A stretch of DNA of 64,000 nucleotides from Bradyrhizobium japonicum USDA 6. Its GTDB lineage: Bacteria; Pseudomonadota; Alphaproteobacteria; Rhizobiales; Xanthobacteraceae. The translations under genes were made by a program, and so were the position numbers. Of the stretch, positions 7,921 through 15,144 are shown one piece after another. The stretch covers positions 1,590,001 through 1,654,000 of the forward strand of contig NC_017249.1 in assembly GCF_000284375.1 (NCBI RefSeq), written 5' to 3'. The notes under the pieces are model-generated. The model had not been told where the DNA came from and ran no database searches. It saw only the letters and a list, made by a program, of their open reading frames with translations. The first letter of the stretch is position 1, and each line of letters starts with the position of its first letter.

Positions 7921-8721
7921 TTACTCCGCCGCCTGTCGCGGTGCCCGTGCCAGCCGCACCAGGGCATCATCGTCCACCGTCTTGATCGGCGCAAAATCGC
8001 GGTGCGCGATGTACTCGGGCCTTGTCGGCGTGCGGATGTAGTTCGAGACCGCGTTCAGCGTCAGGTACACGATCTTGCGCGGGTAGGGCGTGATGTTGCC
8101 GCTAGAGCCATGCACGAGATTGCCGTGGAACATCAGCATGCCGCCCGGTTTGCCGGTCGGCGCCACGATGCCGCCCTGCTTGACCAGCCGCGTCACGGTC
8201 TCTTCGTCCAGCGTCCACAGTGGATAGGAGGTCGTCGCAAGGTCATGGGACGCCTGGAGATCGCCGGCATTCTGGCTCTGCGGCACCAGCATCAGGGGGC
8301 CGTTGATCGGCATCACCTCGTCGAGGAAGATCGCGATGTTCATTGCGCGCGGCTCCGGCATGCCGTCGTCGCGCTTCCAGGTGCCGTAATCCTGGTGCCA
8401 CTGCCAGACGTCGCCGGTGAAGGCCGATTTCGCGTTGATCTTGAACTGGTGCATGTAGACCGGCTCGCCGAACAATTGCTCGACCGGCTCGATCATGCGC
8501 GGATGCGCGCCCAGAATGCCGAAGGCCTCGTTGTAGAGATGCGCGGCAAAGGCCGTGCGCGGCGCGCCGCTCTTCTCGCGCCAGACCTCGGGCCGGTTGG
8601 CGTCATAGATGCCGACAGCCTCGCGCGCGAGCAAGTCGACCTCCTCCTGGCTGAACAATTCGGGGAGGAACAGCCAGCCCTCGCGATGGAAGAACTCCAA
8701 TTGTGCCTCGGACAGTTTCAT
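7921..8721 (-). CDS. Phytanoyl-CoA dioxygenase family protein, EctD-like
   Basis: A 266-residue Fe(II)/2-oxoglutarate-dependent hydroxylase of the PhyH family. The iron ligands are visible: WHQD gives H109 and D111, and HGSSGN gives H204. The segments HQDYGTWKRDDGMPEPRA and HGSSGNITPYPR follow the pattern of ectoine hydroxylase EctD, including the signature around the 2-oxoglutarate site. No ectABC genes are near, so the substrate may be a related amino or organic acid rather than ectoine. AGGAGG before the ATG at 8721 overrides a longer frame beginning inside a repeat. The GntR gene just upstream is a plausible regulator. Confidence 0.85.
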   Translation of the reverse strand: MKLSEAQLEFFHREGWLFLPELFSQEEVDLLAREAVGIYDANRPEVWREKSGAPRTAFAAHLYNEAFGILGAHPRMIEPVEQLFGEPVYMHQFKINAKSAFTGDVWQWHQDYGTWKRDDGMPEPRAMNIAIFLDEVMPINGPLMLVPQSQNAGDLQASHDLATTSYPLWTLDEETVTRLVKQGGIVAPTGKPGGMLMFHGNLVHGSSGNITPYPRKIVYLTLNAVSNYIRTPTRPEYIAHRDFAPIKTVDDDALVRLARAPRQAAE

Positions 8722-8748
8722 GGGTCGTCCTCCTGTTTTGTTTGTTGT

Positions 8749-8874
8749 TGTCATTCCGGGGCGCGCGAAGCGCGAGCCCGGAATCCATTTCTCCGCCATC
8801 TCTGAGGCCCGATGGGTTCTCTGATGCGCAATTGCGCATCAAAGCTCGACGCTGCGCGCCGCCCCGGAATGACA
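8749..8874. repeat. Palindromic intergenic repeat (copy 3)
   Basis: Inverted repeat with ends TGTCATTCCGGGGCGCGCGA and CGCCCCGGAATGACA. It fills the gap between the dioxygenase and GntR genes and has the same ends as the copy at 22645. Confidence 0.75.
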
Positions 8875-8875
8875 G

Positions 8876-9553
8876 CTACGCCGCCGCCTCGTCCGTCGCC
8901 TTCAATCTCTCCTCAGTCATCCGTCCCGCCGTCTGCGCATGGGCCAGCGCCGCGCGCTCGGCAGCTTTCGCGTCACCTGCGAGGATGTGTTTTGCGATGT
9001 CGGCATGCTCGGCCCACGCGCTGCCGCGATAATCGAGCTCGGAGAGCACCGTCGCCATCGAGCGGCGCATATGCGGCCATTGCGGCGCGATCGTCTCCTC
9101 GATCACGGGATTGCCCGCGAGCTGATAGATCGCGCGGTGAAAATCGACGTCGAGCACGATCAGCTCGGCGAGCGAAGTCTTGCGGTCGATGCGGCGTCCG
9201 GCGGCGAGGGCCGCGTCCAGCCGCGCGCGTCCCGCCGCGTCACTTGCGGCGCGCTGAGCGGCGAGCCGGGCGGCCAGCGCATCGATGGCGCCGCGCACCT
9301 CGTAAAGCTGGCGGATGCGCGAGGGGTCGAGCTGGGTGACTTCAAAGCCGCGCCGGCCGCTCTCGGCGACGAGCCCCTGCCGGTGCAACAAATGCAGCGC
9401 ATGCGACACCGGCTGGCGCGACACGCCGAGCTTGTCGGCGAGTTCGTTCTGCCGGATGCGCTGACCGGGCTGAAGCGTGCGGTCGGAGATCGCCTCCAGG
9501 ATCCGCGCATAGACCTGGTCGATCAGGTTCGGGAGCGGGTCGAGAGGAATCAC
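8876..9553 (-). CDS. GntR-family transcriptional regulator, FadR/FCD subfamily
   Basis: A 225-residue regulator. Residues 10-75 form a winged helix (QVYARILEAISD, LADKLGVSRQPVSHALHLLHRQGLV); residues 80-215 are an all-helical FCD ligand domain with metal-binding-type residues (DVDFHRAIYQLAGNP). FCD regulators usually sense organic acids and repress the neighbouring catabolic genes. A perfect palindrome lies 27 bp upstream of its start, indicating autoregulation. The dioxygenase and SAF oxidoreductase genes downstream on the same strand are the likely regulon. Confidence 0.9.
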   Translation of the reverse strand: MIPLDPLPNLIDQVYARILEAISDRTLQPGQRIRQNELADKLGVSRQPVSHALHLLHRQGLVAESGRRGFEVTQLDPSRIRQLYEVRGAIDALAARLAAQRAASDAAGRARLDAALAAGRRIDRKTSLAELIVLDVDFHRAIYQLAGNPVIEETIAPQWPHMRRSMATVLSELDYRGSAWAEHADIAKHILAGDAKAAERAALAHAQTAGRMTEERLKATDEAAA

Positions 9554-9579
9554 GCCGGCAACTCCGAGATACTAAATGG

Positions 9580-9599
9580 GAATACGGAATTCCGTATTC
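9580..9599. promoter_or_regulatory. Probable GntR operator, 20-bp perfect palindrome
   Basis: The sequence GAATACGGAATTCCGTATTC is a perfect 20-bp palindrome centred about 36 bp upstream of the GntR start codon. Its AT-containing symmetric half-sites fit a winged-helix dimer. Assignment to this regulator is by position. Confidence 0.7.
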
Positions 9600-9749
9600 G
9601 AAAGTACTGCGAGAGGGGGAGAACGTCAAGATCGGCTTCGTGGTCCCCTCAAGCCGTCATTTTAGAGTGCGCTAAGCTATTGATATCACTAGGTCTGCCT
9701 ACTGTGCATGGGGTTGTTTTCGCCAAACTGGCTTGGCTGGCCCCGGCGC

Positions 9750-11006
9750 TTATTTCTTCTTGCCCTGCTCGATCAATATCCGGCTCATCAAATAGAGCCG
9801 CGGCACGATCGAGTTGGTGTCGATGAATTCGTCGCGGGCGTGATAGCCGAAGCCGGCGAGGCCAAAGCTCTCGACCACGACCGCCTTGCCGCTGCGGTTG
9901 GCATAGCCGGCATCGGTGGCGCCGCCGGTCATCTCGGCGATGTCGAGCTTGCGGTCGATCTCGGCATAGATCGCCTGCCCCTCCTGCGCGAGCGCGCGGC
10001 CGCGATCGCTGGCGACGAAGGGCGGGCGGCCCGCCGTGATCGTCACCGTGGTTTCGGTGTCGGGCACGAACTTGTCCTTCACCTTCGCGTCGAGCGCCGC
10101 CTGCAATTTGGCGATGCCATCGGGGATGGTGAGGCGGATGTCGGCGCCGGCCTCGGCCCTTTCCGGAATCTGGTTGCGCACCGTGCCGGCCTGCGCCGTG
10201 GTCCAGTTGAGCTGCGTGCCCGGGATCGACTTGGCGACGTCCTTCGTCTGCTGCAATTGGTGCGCGAGCTCGATCAGCGCGTTGCGGCCGAGATCGGGCG
10301 CGGCGCCGGCATGCGAGGCGCGGCCCTTCACCTCCATCTTCGCCGTGGCAGTGCCGCTCGCGCCCAGCAGCAGCCCGTCATTCTTGGCGATCGGCGCAGC
10401 CACCGTCGGTTCGCAGGAGAGCACGACGTCGTGCTGGTCGGCGAGCTCGGCGATGATCTCGCCCGACCCGATCGAGCCGACCTCTTCATCCGGATTGAAG
10501 GACACGGTGAGCCTGGCATAATCCTGCCAGCCGGCGTCCTTCAGGATCTTGAGCGCATGCAGGACCACGGCGATGCCGCCCTTGTCGTCGGCGATGCCGG
10601 GGCCGTAGATGCGGTTGCCGTCGACACGGTAGGGCTCGCTTCCGAGAATGCCGCGCTGATAGACCGTGTCCATATGCGCGATCAGCATCAGCTTTCGCGA
10701 CCCGGTGCTCTGGAAGGTGGCGATCACCATGTCGGCGCCCGTACCCGCGGTGGTCTTGCGCCGCTCGATGGTGGCGCCCAGCGCCTTCAGGCGCGCTTCG
10801 GTGAAGTCGGCCATCTTCTTCAGGCCCTCGGCATCGTCGCTGCCGCTCTCGATCATCACCATGTCGTGCAGGGTCTCGATCAGCGGCGCCTTCTCCTGCT
10901 CGGCCGCGGCCTTGAGCTTCTCGCCGGCGGCCGCAAGCGCGATCGTGCTGCCGGCGGCGAGGCCGAGCAGGGACAAGGCGAGCAGGGGAATGAAGCGGGC
11001 TGTCAT
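9750..11006 (-). CDS. Periplasmic M20 metallopeptidase, glutamate carboxypeptidase-like
   Basis: A 418-residue exported zinc hydrolase. A signal peptide covers about residues 1-27. Catalytic features of M20/CPG2 enzymes are present: the first zinc His with its Asp in IAHMDT (H111), the bridging Asp in GIADDKGG (D140) and the Glu pair in NPDEEVGS (E174/E175). A dimerisation/lid domain follows near residues 215-320. CPG2-type enzymes remove C-terminal glutamate from folates and peptides. The start at 11006 (AAGGA before the ATG) is preferred because it gives the signal peptide. No obvious operon partner. Confidence 0.85.
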   Translation of the reverse strand: MTARFIPLLALSLLGLAAGSTIALAAAGEKLKAAAEQEKAPLIETLHDMVMIESGSDDAEGLKKMADFTEARLKALGATIERRKTTAGTGADMVIATFQSTGSRKLMLIAHMDTVYQRGILGSEPYRVDGNRIYGPGIADDKGGIAVVLHALKILKDAGWQDYARLTVSFNPDEEVGSIGSGEIIAELADQHDVVLSCEPTVAAPIAKNDGLLLGASGTATAKMEVKGRASHAGAAPDLGRNALIELAHQLQQTKDVAKSIPGTQLNWTTAQAGTVRNQIPERAEAGADIRLTIPDGIAKLQAALDAKVKDKFVPDTETTVTITAGRPPFVASDRGRALAQEGQAIYAEIDRKLDIAEMTGGATDAGYANRSGKAVVVESFGLAGFGYHARDEFIDTNSIVPRLYLMSRILIEQGKKK

Positions 11007-11094
11007 GGAAGCGTCCTTTCGCGTCTTGAGCGCTGGCACCGCGCGCGATTGCGCCGAAAGCCTAGCATCCGGAAAGACGCGATGCCATGTCCCG

Positions 11095-11952
11095 CTAGCG
11101 CTCCAGCACCTCGACCTCCATCGTCGCGATCCGGTCAGCATCGGCGAGCGCCTCGATCCCGGCAATGCGGTCGCCGTTGAACGTCACGCGCAGCGCGATG
11201 CGCAGATGTCCGCCGAGAATGACGGCGACGCCGATCTCGCCATCGACCAGCGCCGTCCGTGCCGCCTGCGCACGACCCTTGTAGAGCTGTGCGACCGCAT
11301 CCGCGCCGCGGATCTCCGGCAGCGTGCCGAGCCGCACCGCAGCCTGGTCGGCTCGGAACACGACGTCGGGATCGAGCAGGGCCAGCAGGCCCTCGAAATT
11401 GCCCTCGCGCGAAGCTTTGAGGAAGGCATCGACGATCGCGCGCTGGTGCGAGACGTCCGTCTCGGGGACCGGCGCACCCTGGACGCGCCGCCGCGCACGG
11501 CTGGCCAGCTGCCGCGAGGCGTCGACCGAGCGTCCCACGATCGGCGCGATCTCCTCGAACGGGACTGCGAACATGTCGTGCAGCACGAAGGCCAGCCGCT
11601 CCGCCGGCTGCAATGTCTCGAGCACGACGAGGAGGGCCGCGCCGACGGAATCGGCCATCTCCGCCTCGCGCTCCCGCGTCTCGTCGACCGGTTCGGGCAC
11701 ATGCGGGCCCATCGGGTCCTCGCGGCGCGATTTGCGCGCGCGTAGCATGTCGAGGCAGATGCGCGCGACCACGGTGGTCAGCCAGCCGCGCAGGTTCGCG
11801 ACATCGGACGTGTCGTAGCGGCTGACCCGCAGCCAGGCCTCCTGCACGGCATCGTCGACCTCGGCGCTGGAGCCCAGCATCCGGTAGGCGACCGCGCGCA
11901 GATGGTCCCTGCTGGCCTCGAACTGGTGGCTGAGAAAATTTTCTTCGCTCAT
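11095..11952 (-). CDS. sigJ: ECF41-type RNA polymerase sigma factor with C-terminal SnoaL-like domain
   Basis: A 285-residue extracytoplasmic-function sigma factor. Region 2 covers about residues 10-75 (YRMLGSSAEVDDAVQEAWLR), region 4 about 115-165 (RLAFVLHDMFAVPFEEIAPIVGRSVDASRQLASRARRR in outline), and an added SnoaL/NTF2-like domain about 170-285. In ECF41 factors this extension replaces an anti-sigma factor and controls activity from within. The family is typically next to a carboxymuconolactone-decarboxylase-like gene, exactly as here (divergent at 12049). A promoter matching the ECF41 consensus lies upstream, implying self-activation. GAGGGA precedes the ATG. Confidence 0.9.
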   Translation of the reverse strand: MSEENFLSHQFEASRDHLRAVAYRMLGSSAEVDDAVQEAWLRVSRYDTSDVANLRGWLTTVVARICLDMLRARKSRREDPMGPHVPEPVDETREREAEMADSVGAALLVVLETLQPAERLAFVLHDMFAVPFEEIAPIVGRSVDASRQLASRARRRVQGAPVPETDVSHQRAIVDAFLKASREGNFEGLLALLDPDVVFRADQAAVRLGTLPEIRGADAVAQLYKGRAQAARTALVDGEIGVAVILGGHLRIALRVTFNGDRIAGIEALADADRIATMEVEVLER

Positions 11953-11953
11953 C

Positions 11954-11980
11954 GGTCACATTCCCTCGTCGCGATCCGTC
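11954..11980 (+). promoter_or_regulatory. ECF41-type promoter for the CMD-family gene
   Basis: GGTCACA, 16 bases, then CGTC. The known ECF41 consensus is TGTCACA-N16-CGTC, so one base differs. It points toward the gene at 12049, and its -35 overlaps the ribosome site of the divergent sigma gene. Confidence 0.7.
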
Positions 11981-11988
11981 ATCCCCAT

Positions 11989-12015
11989 GACGAAGCCAAT
12001 CCGGCCGATGTGACC
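11989..12015 (-). promoter_or_regulatory. ECF41-type promoter for the sigma factor gene
   Basis: On the minus strand, GGTCACA (12009-12015), 16 bases, then CGTC (11989-11992): the same sequence and spacing as the plus-strand copy. It gives a leader of about 30 bases before the sigma start codon at 11952 and indicates positive autoregulation. Confidence 0.7.
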
Positions 12016-12048
12016 GGAACCGTCGAAATTTTCAAACGGAGACGAAAG

Positions 12049-12507
12049 ATGATGCACGCCCGCATGAACCACCCCGTCATGGTCCTTCCCGAGGCCATGA
12101 ATGTCCTTCAGTCCCTCGGCAATTTGACCAAGCAGGGTCTGCCGGAAAAGCTCCTGGAACTGGTGCACCTGCGCGCCAGCCAGATCAATGGCTGCAGCGT
12201 CTGCGTCGACATGCATCCGAAGATCGCCCGCCGGGCTGGCGAGACCGACGAGCGCCTGTTTGCCGTGTCGGCCTGGCGCGATGCGCCCTATTTCAGCGAC
12301 GCCGAACGCGCCGCGCTGGCGCTGACCGAGGCCGTCACGCGCCTTGCCGATCGCGAGGACCCGGTGTCCGATGCGATCTGGAACGAGGCCGCCAAGCATT
12401 TTGACGAACGCGAGCTCGCAACCCTGATCCTCTCGATCGCGACCATCAACGTCTGGAACCGGCTGAACGCCACGATCAAGATGCCGGTCGGTGTTTGGAA
12501 GGTGTGA
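12049..12507 (+). CDS. Carboxymuconolactone decarboxylase / AhpD-like peroxidase-family protein
   Basis: A 152-residue, all-helical protein of the CMD/AhpD family. The redox motif NGCSVCVDMH supplies C49, C52 and H56, which fits alkylhydroperoxidase or thiol-disulfide activity rather than lactone decarboxylation. This is the standard target gene of ECF41 sigma factors, and a matching promoter lies upstream at 11954-11980. GGAGA precedes ATG 12049; an ATG three bases later is also possible. The longer frame beginning at 11902 overlaps both promoters and the divergent gene and is rejected. Likely role: response to oxidative or organic-oxidant stress. Confidence 0.9.
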   Translation: MMHARMNHPVMVLPEAMNVLQSLGNLTKQGLPEKLLELVHLRASQINGCSVCVDMHPKIARRAGETDERLFAVSAWRDAPYFSDAERAALALTEAVTRLADREDPVSDAIWNEAAKHFDERELATLILSIATINVWNRLNATIKMPVGVWKV

Positions 12508-12513
12508 GTTTCT

Positions 12514-12665
12514 GTGCCCTCTCCCCTTGCGGGAGAGGGCAGCGCCGTTGGAAGATTCGAACTCTCCTGGGTGAGGGGTATTTCTCCGCAGATTCATTTG
12601 CAGATGTGATGCTCCTCCCACATCCGCCTTCGCCTGAAGGCTTCGGCGGACAAGAGGGGAGAAGG
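12514..12665. repeat. Palindromic intergenic repeat (copy 4)
   Basis: Contains the hairpin CCCTCTCCCCTTGCGGGAGAGGG and a GGTGAGGGGTATTTCTCC block; the same parts recur at 19722-19865 in another order. It also may serve as a transcription stop between convergent genes. Confidence 0.6.
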
Positions 12666-12676
12666 AAGAAAGAAAG

Positions 12677-13489
12677 CTACTCCGCCAGGAACCTGTTCAC
12701 CACCTCACCGAACTCAAGCGGCGCCTGCTCGAACATCCAGTGGCCGGCATTCTCGATCACCGCCGTCTTGCTGCCGGCGATGTGCGCGGCCAGCACGCGC
12801 CACATCACCGAGAGGCTGCCGGTGGTCGCACCGCCGCCGATCAGCAGCGTCGGCGTCCTGATCGCCTGCGCATCCGCGAGCGTGTAGGGCCGGCGCTGCT
12901 CGTTGATCTGGCCGAGGAAGGTGAGCGTGTTGTCGCGCAGCTGTTGCTTCGCCGCCGCCGGCACGCGCCGCCAGGAGCCGTCGCCTTCGATGCCCTCGTA
13001 GAAATTCTGCAGTGCGCCGTCGAGATCGCCGGCGCGGATCATCTCGACCGAGCGTATCGTCTTCGCAGCGAGCGGCGGATGCGCCGGCGTACCGTCAGGC
13101 ACCGGCAGGCTCGCGTCGAGATCACCGCCCGGCTCGGCCAGCACCAGCTTGCGCAGCAGGTCAGGCCGCGCTTGCGCGACGCGGAACGCGATGTGGCCGC
13201 CGCGCGAATGGCCCATCAGGTCGACCGGGCCGGGTTTGACCTGCTCGATGAAGGCGATCGTGTCCGCGACGTGCTGCGCCATCTTGTAGTCGTCGCCGAC
13301 GGCGTCCCAATGCTCGGGAAAGAAGTGCCGCAGGCTGACCGAGATCACGCGATGGGACTTCGAAAGCGGGCCGAGCACTGAATACCAGGTGCGGAAATCA
13401 CCTAACGTGCCATGCACGCAGACCAGCGGCGGGCCCTCGCCGACTTCGAGATAGGCCATGTCGTAACCGTTGACGCGAAAGCTCTGCAT
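12677..13489 (-). CDS. Alpha/beta hydrolase (downstream copy)
   Basis: A 270-residue hydrolase. The oxyanion HG appears as CVHGTLGDF (residues 24-32), the nucleophile elbow is GHSRGG (S95) and the catalytic His is in NAGHWMFE (H250). There is no signal peptide, so it acts in the cytoplasm, probably on an ester or lactone. It starts two bases after the stop of its paralogue (TGA-TC-ATG), so the pair is translationally coupled. The two proteins share the same layout from MQS-VNGYDM to the C-terminal helix. Substrate unknown. Confidence 0.9.
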   Translation of the reverse strand: MQSFRVNGYDMAYLEVGEGPPLVCVHGTLGDFRTWYSVLGPLSKSHRVISVSLRHFFPEHWDAVGDDYKMAQHVADTIAFIEQVKPGPVDLMGHSRGGHIAFRVAQARPDLLRKLVLAEPGGDLDASLPVPDGTPAHPPLAAKTIRSVEMIRAGDLDGALQNFYEGIEGDGSWRRVPAAAKQQLRDNTLTFLGQINEQRRPYTLADAQAIRTPTLLIGGGATTGSLSVMWRVLAAHIAGSKTAVIENAGHWMFEQAPLEFGEVVNRFLAE

Positions 13490-13491
13490 GA

Positions 13492-14310
13492 TCAGCTCGC
13501 CAGGAAATCCAGAACCAGTTCGGAGTATTTTTGCGGCGCCTGCTCGAACATCGGATGGGTCGCGTTCGGGATGATCGCCATCTTGGAATAGGGCACGTGC
13601 GCGGCCAGCGCATGCAGCACCTTCGGCAGCAGGCCCTTGGTCCGTGCGCCCAGGATGAACAGCGTCGGCATCCTGATCGATTCCGCATCCCCCTTCGAGA
13701 ACGGCGGCCGGTTGTCGCGGACCTGGCCGATCAGGGTATAGGCGTTGTCGCGCAGATTCTGCTTCACCATCGCAGGAAGCCGCGGCCAGGTGCCGGCGCC
13801 CTCCAGCGTGTCCACAAAGACGGCAAGGCCACCGTCGACATCGCCGGCCGCGATCTTCTCGGCCGAGGCCGTGAACCGCGCCAACAGCGGCGAGGGGCCA
13901 CCGACGTAATCGGGATCGAGGCTCGCATCGAGCTCGCCGCCGGGTTCGGCCAGGACCAGCCGCCGCAACAGGTCAGGGCGCGCCTGTGCCACGCGAAAGC
14001 AGATGTGTCCGCCGCGGGAATGGCCCATCAAATCGACCGGGCCGACGTCGAGCTTCTCGATGAAGGCGATGACGTCCTGGACATGCTGGGCGATCGAATA
14101 GGTGTCGCCGACGCCGTCCCAGCGGTCGGGGAAGAAATGCCGCAAGCTGACGGCGATCACCCGATGCCGCTGCGTCAGCGGCTCGAGCACACAGCCCCAG
14201 ACGCGGAAGTCATTGAGCGAACCATGCACGCAGACCAGCGGCGGCCGGCCCCGGTCTTCGCCCACGTCGAGATAGGGCATGTCGTATCCGTTGACGTGGA
14301 GGCTTTGCAT
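13492..14310 (-). CDS. Alpha/beta hydrolase (upstream copy)
   Basis: A 272-residue paralogue of the next gene. Motifs: CVHGSLNDF, nucleophile GHSRGG, and a final His in PNATHPMFEQ. Between the strands it has a longer, more charged loop (VGEDRGRPP) than its partner. A TTG at 14385 would add 25 residues; ATG 14310 is chosen because it aligns with the paralogue's MQSFRVNGYDM start, although no good ribosome site precedes it. Tandem duplication inside one operon suggests related substrates or heteromers. Confidence 0.85.
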   Translation of the reverse strand: MQSLHVNGYDMPYLDVGEDRGRPPLVCVHGSLNDFRVWGCVLEPLTQRHRVIAVSLRHFFPDRWDGVGDTYSIAQHVQDVIAFIEKLDVGPVDLMGHSRGGHICFRVAQARPDLLRRLVLAEPGGELDASLDPDYVGGPSPLLARFTASAEKIAAGDVDGGLAVFVDTLEGAGTWPRLPAMVKQNLRDNAYTLIGQVRDNRPPFSKGDAESIRMPTLFILGARTKGLLPKVLHALAAHVPYSKMAIIPNATHPMFEQAPQKYSELVLDFLAS

Positions 14311-14450
14311 TCGGGGCTCGCGGGAGGGGGGCAGGAACTCCTGTGCAAGATTCCCGGAAACCGGGTGGATCGCAACTATTTCCAAGCCTAGATGTAGGCG
14401 GAGACCACAATGGGGGCATGCGACGGGGACGCAAGCTCAGGAACCAAGCC

Positions 14451-14993
14451 ATGACCGACCAGCATTTTGCCCTGTTCGACACCAGCATCGGCCTTTGCGC
14501 CATCGCCTGGAGCCCGCGCGGCATCAACGGCACGCAACTGCCCATGGGCGGCGAGGACAAGATCCGCACCCGCATCAGCCAGCGCCACGCTGACGCCAGC
14601 GAGGCCGAGCCGACCGCCGAGGTGCGAGAGGCGATCGATCGCATCACAAAACTGCTCGCGGGCGAGCCGGACGATCTCACCGACATCCCGCTCGACCTCG
14701 AGGGCGTGCCCGAGTTCAACCGCGGCGTCTACGAGATCGCCCGCGCCATCCCGCCGGGCAAGACCATCACCTATGGCGATATCGCCAAGCAGCTCGGCGG
14801 CGTGCAGCTGTCCCGCGACGTCGGCCAGGCCCTCGGCCGCAACCCGTGCCCGATCGTCGTGCCCTGCCATCGCGTGCTGGCGGCCGGCAACAAGCCCGGC
14901 GGCTTCTCGGCGAATGGCGGCGTGGTGACGAAGTTGAAGATGCTCGAGATCGAAGGCGCGCTGGTGAACCACACGCCGAGTTTGTTTGATTGA
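14451..14993 (+). CDS. ogt: Methylated-DNA-[protein]-cysteine S-methyltransferase
   Basis: A 180-residue DNA repair protein that takes methyl groups from O6-methylguanine onto its own cysteine. The active site VVPCHRVL gives C139. The helix-turn-helix that reads the minor groove is TYGDIAKQLGG...SRDVGQALGRNP. It lacks the AraC-like domain of Ada, so it is the Ogt type. The ATG at 14451 with AGGA upstream is chosen over a longer frame starting in the divergent hydrolase leader. It is followed by a palindromic repeat. Confidence 0.92.
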   Translation: MTDQHFALFDTSIGLCAIAWSPRGINGTQLPMGGEDKIRTRISQRHADASEAEPTAEVREAIDRITKLLAGEPDDLTDIPLDLEGVPEFNRGVYEIARAIPPGKTITYGDIAKQLGGVQLSRDVGQALGRNPCPIVVPCHRVLAAGNKPGGFSANGGVVTKLKMLEIEGALVNHTPSLFD

Positions 14994-15006
14994 CGTACAA
15001 GGTCTC

Positions 15007-15141
15007 TTGCCCCGGACGCAGTGCGGCACGAAGTGCTGCACTGCTGAGCCGGAGCCCAGCCCGTTAGCTTAGGCGTTTGGAGAGATGGGTCCCGGCTCTG
15101 CGGCGCACCGCTACGCGCTGCACCGCGTCCGGGACACAAGA
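15007..15141. repeat. Palindromic intergenic repeat (copy 5)
   Basis: Ends TTGCCCCGGACGCAGTGCGG and CACCGCGTCCGGGACACAAG, with an inner TGGGTCCCGGCTCTGC block. Same subclass as copies at 7784 and 25273; it lies between convergent genes. Confidence 0.7.
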
Positions 15142-15144
15142 CCG

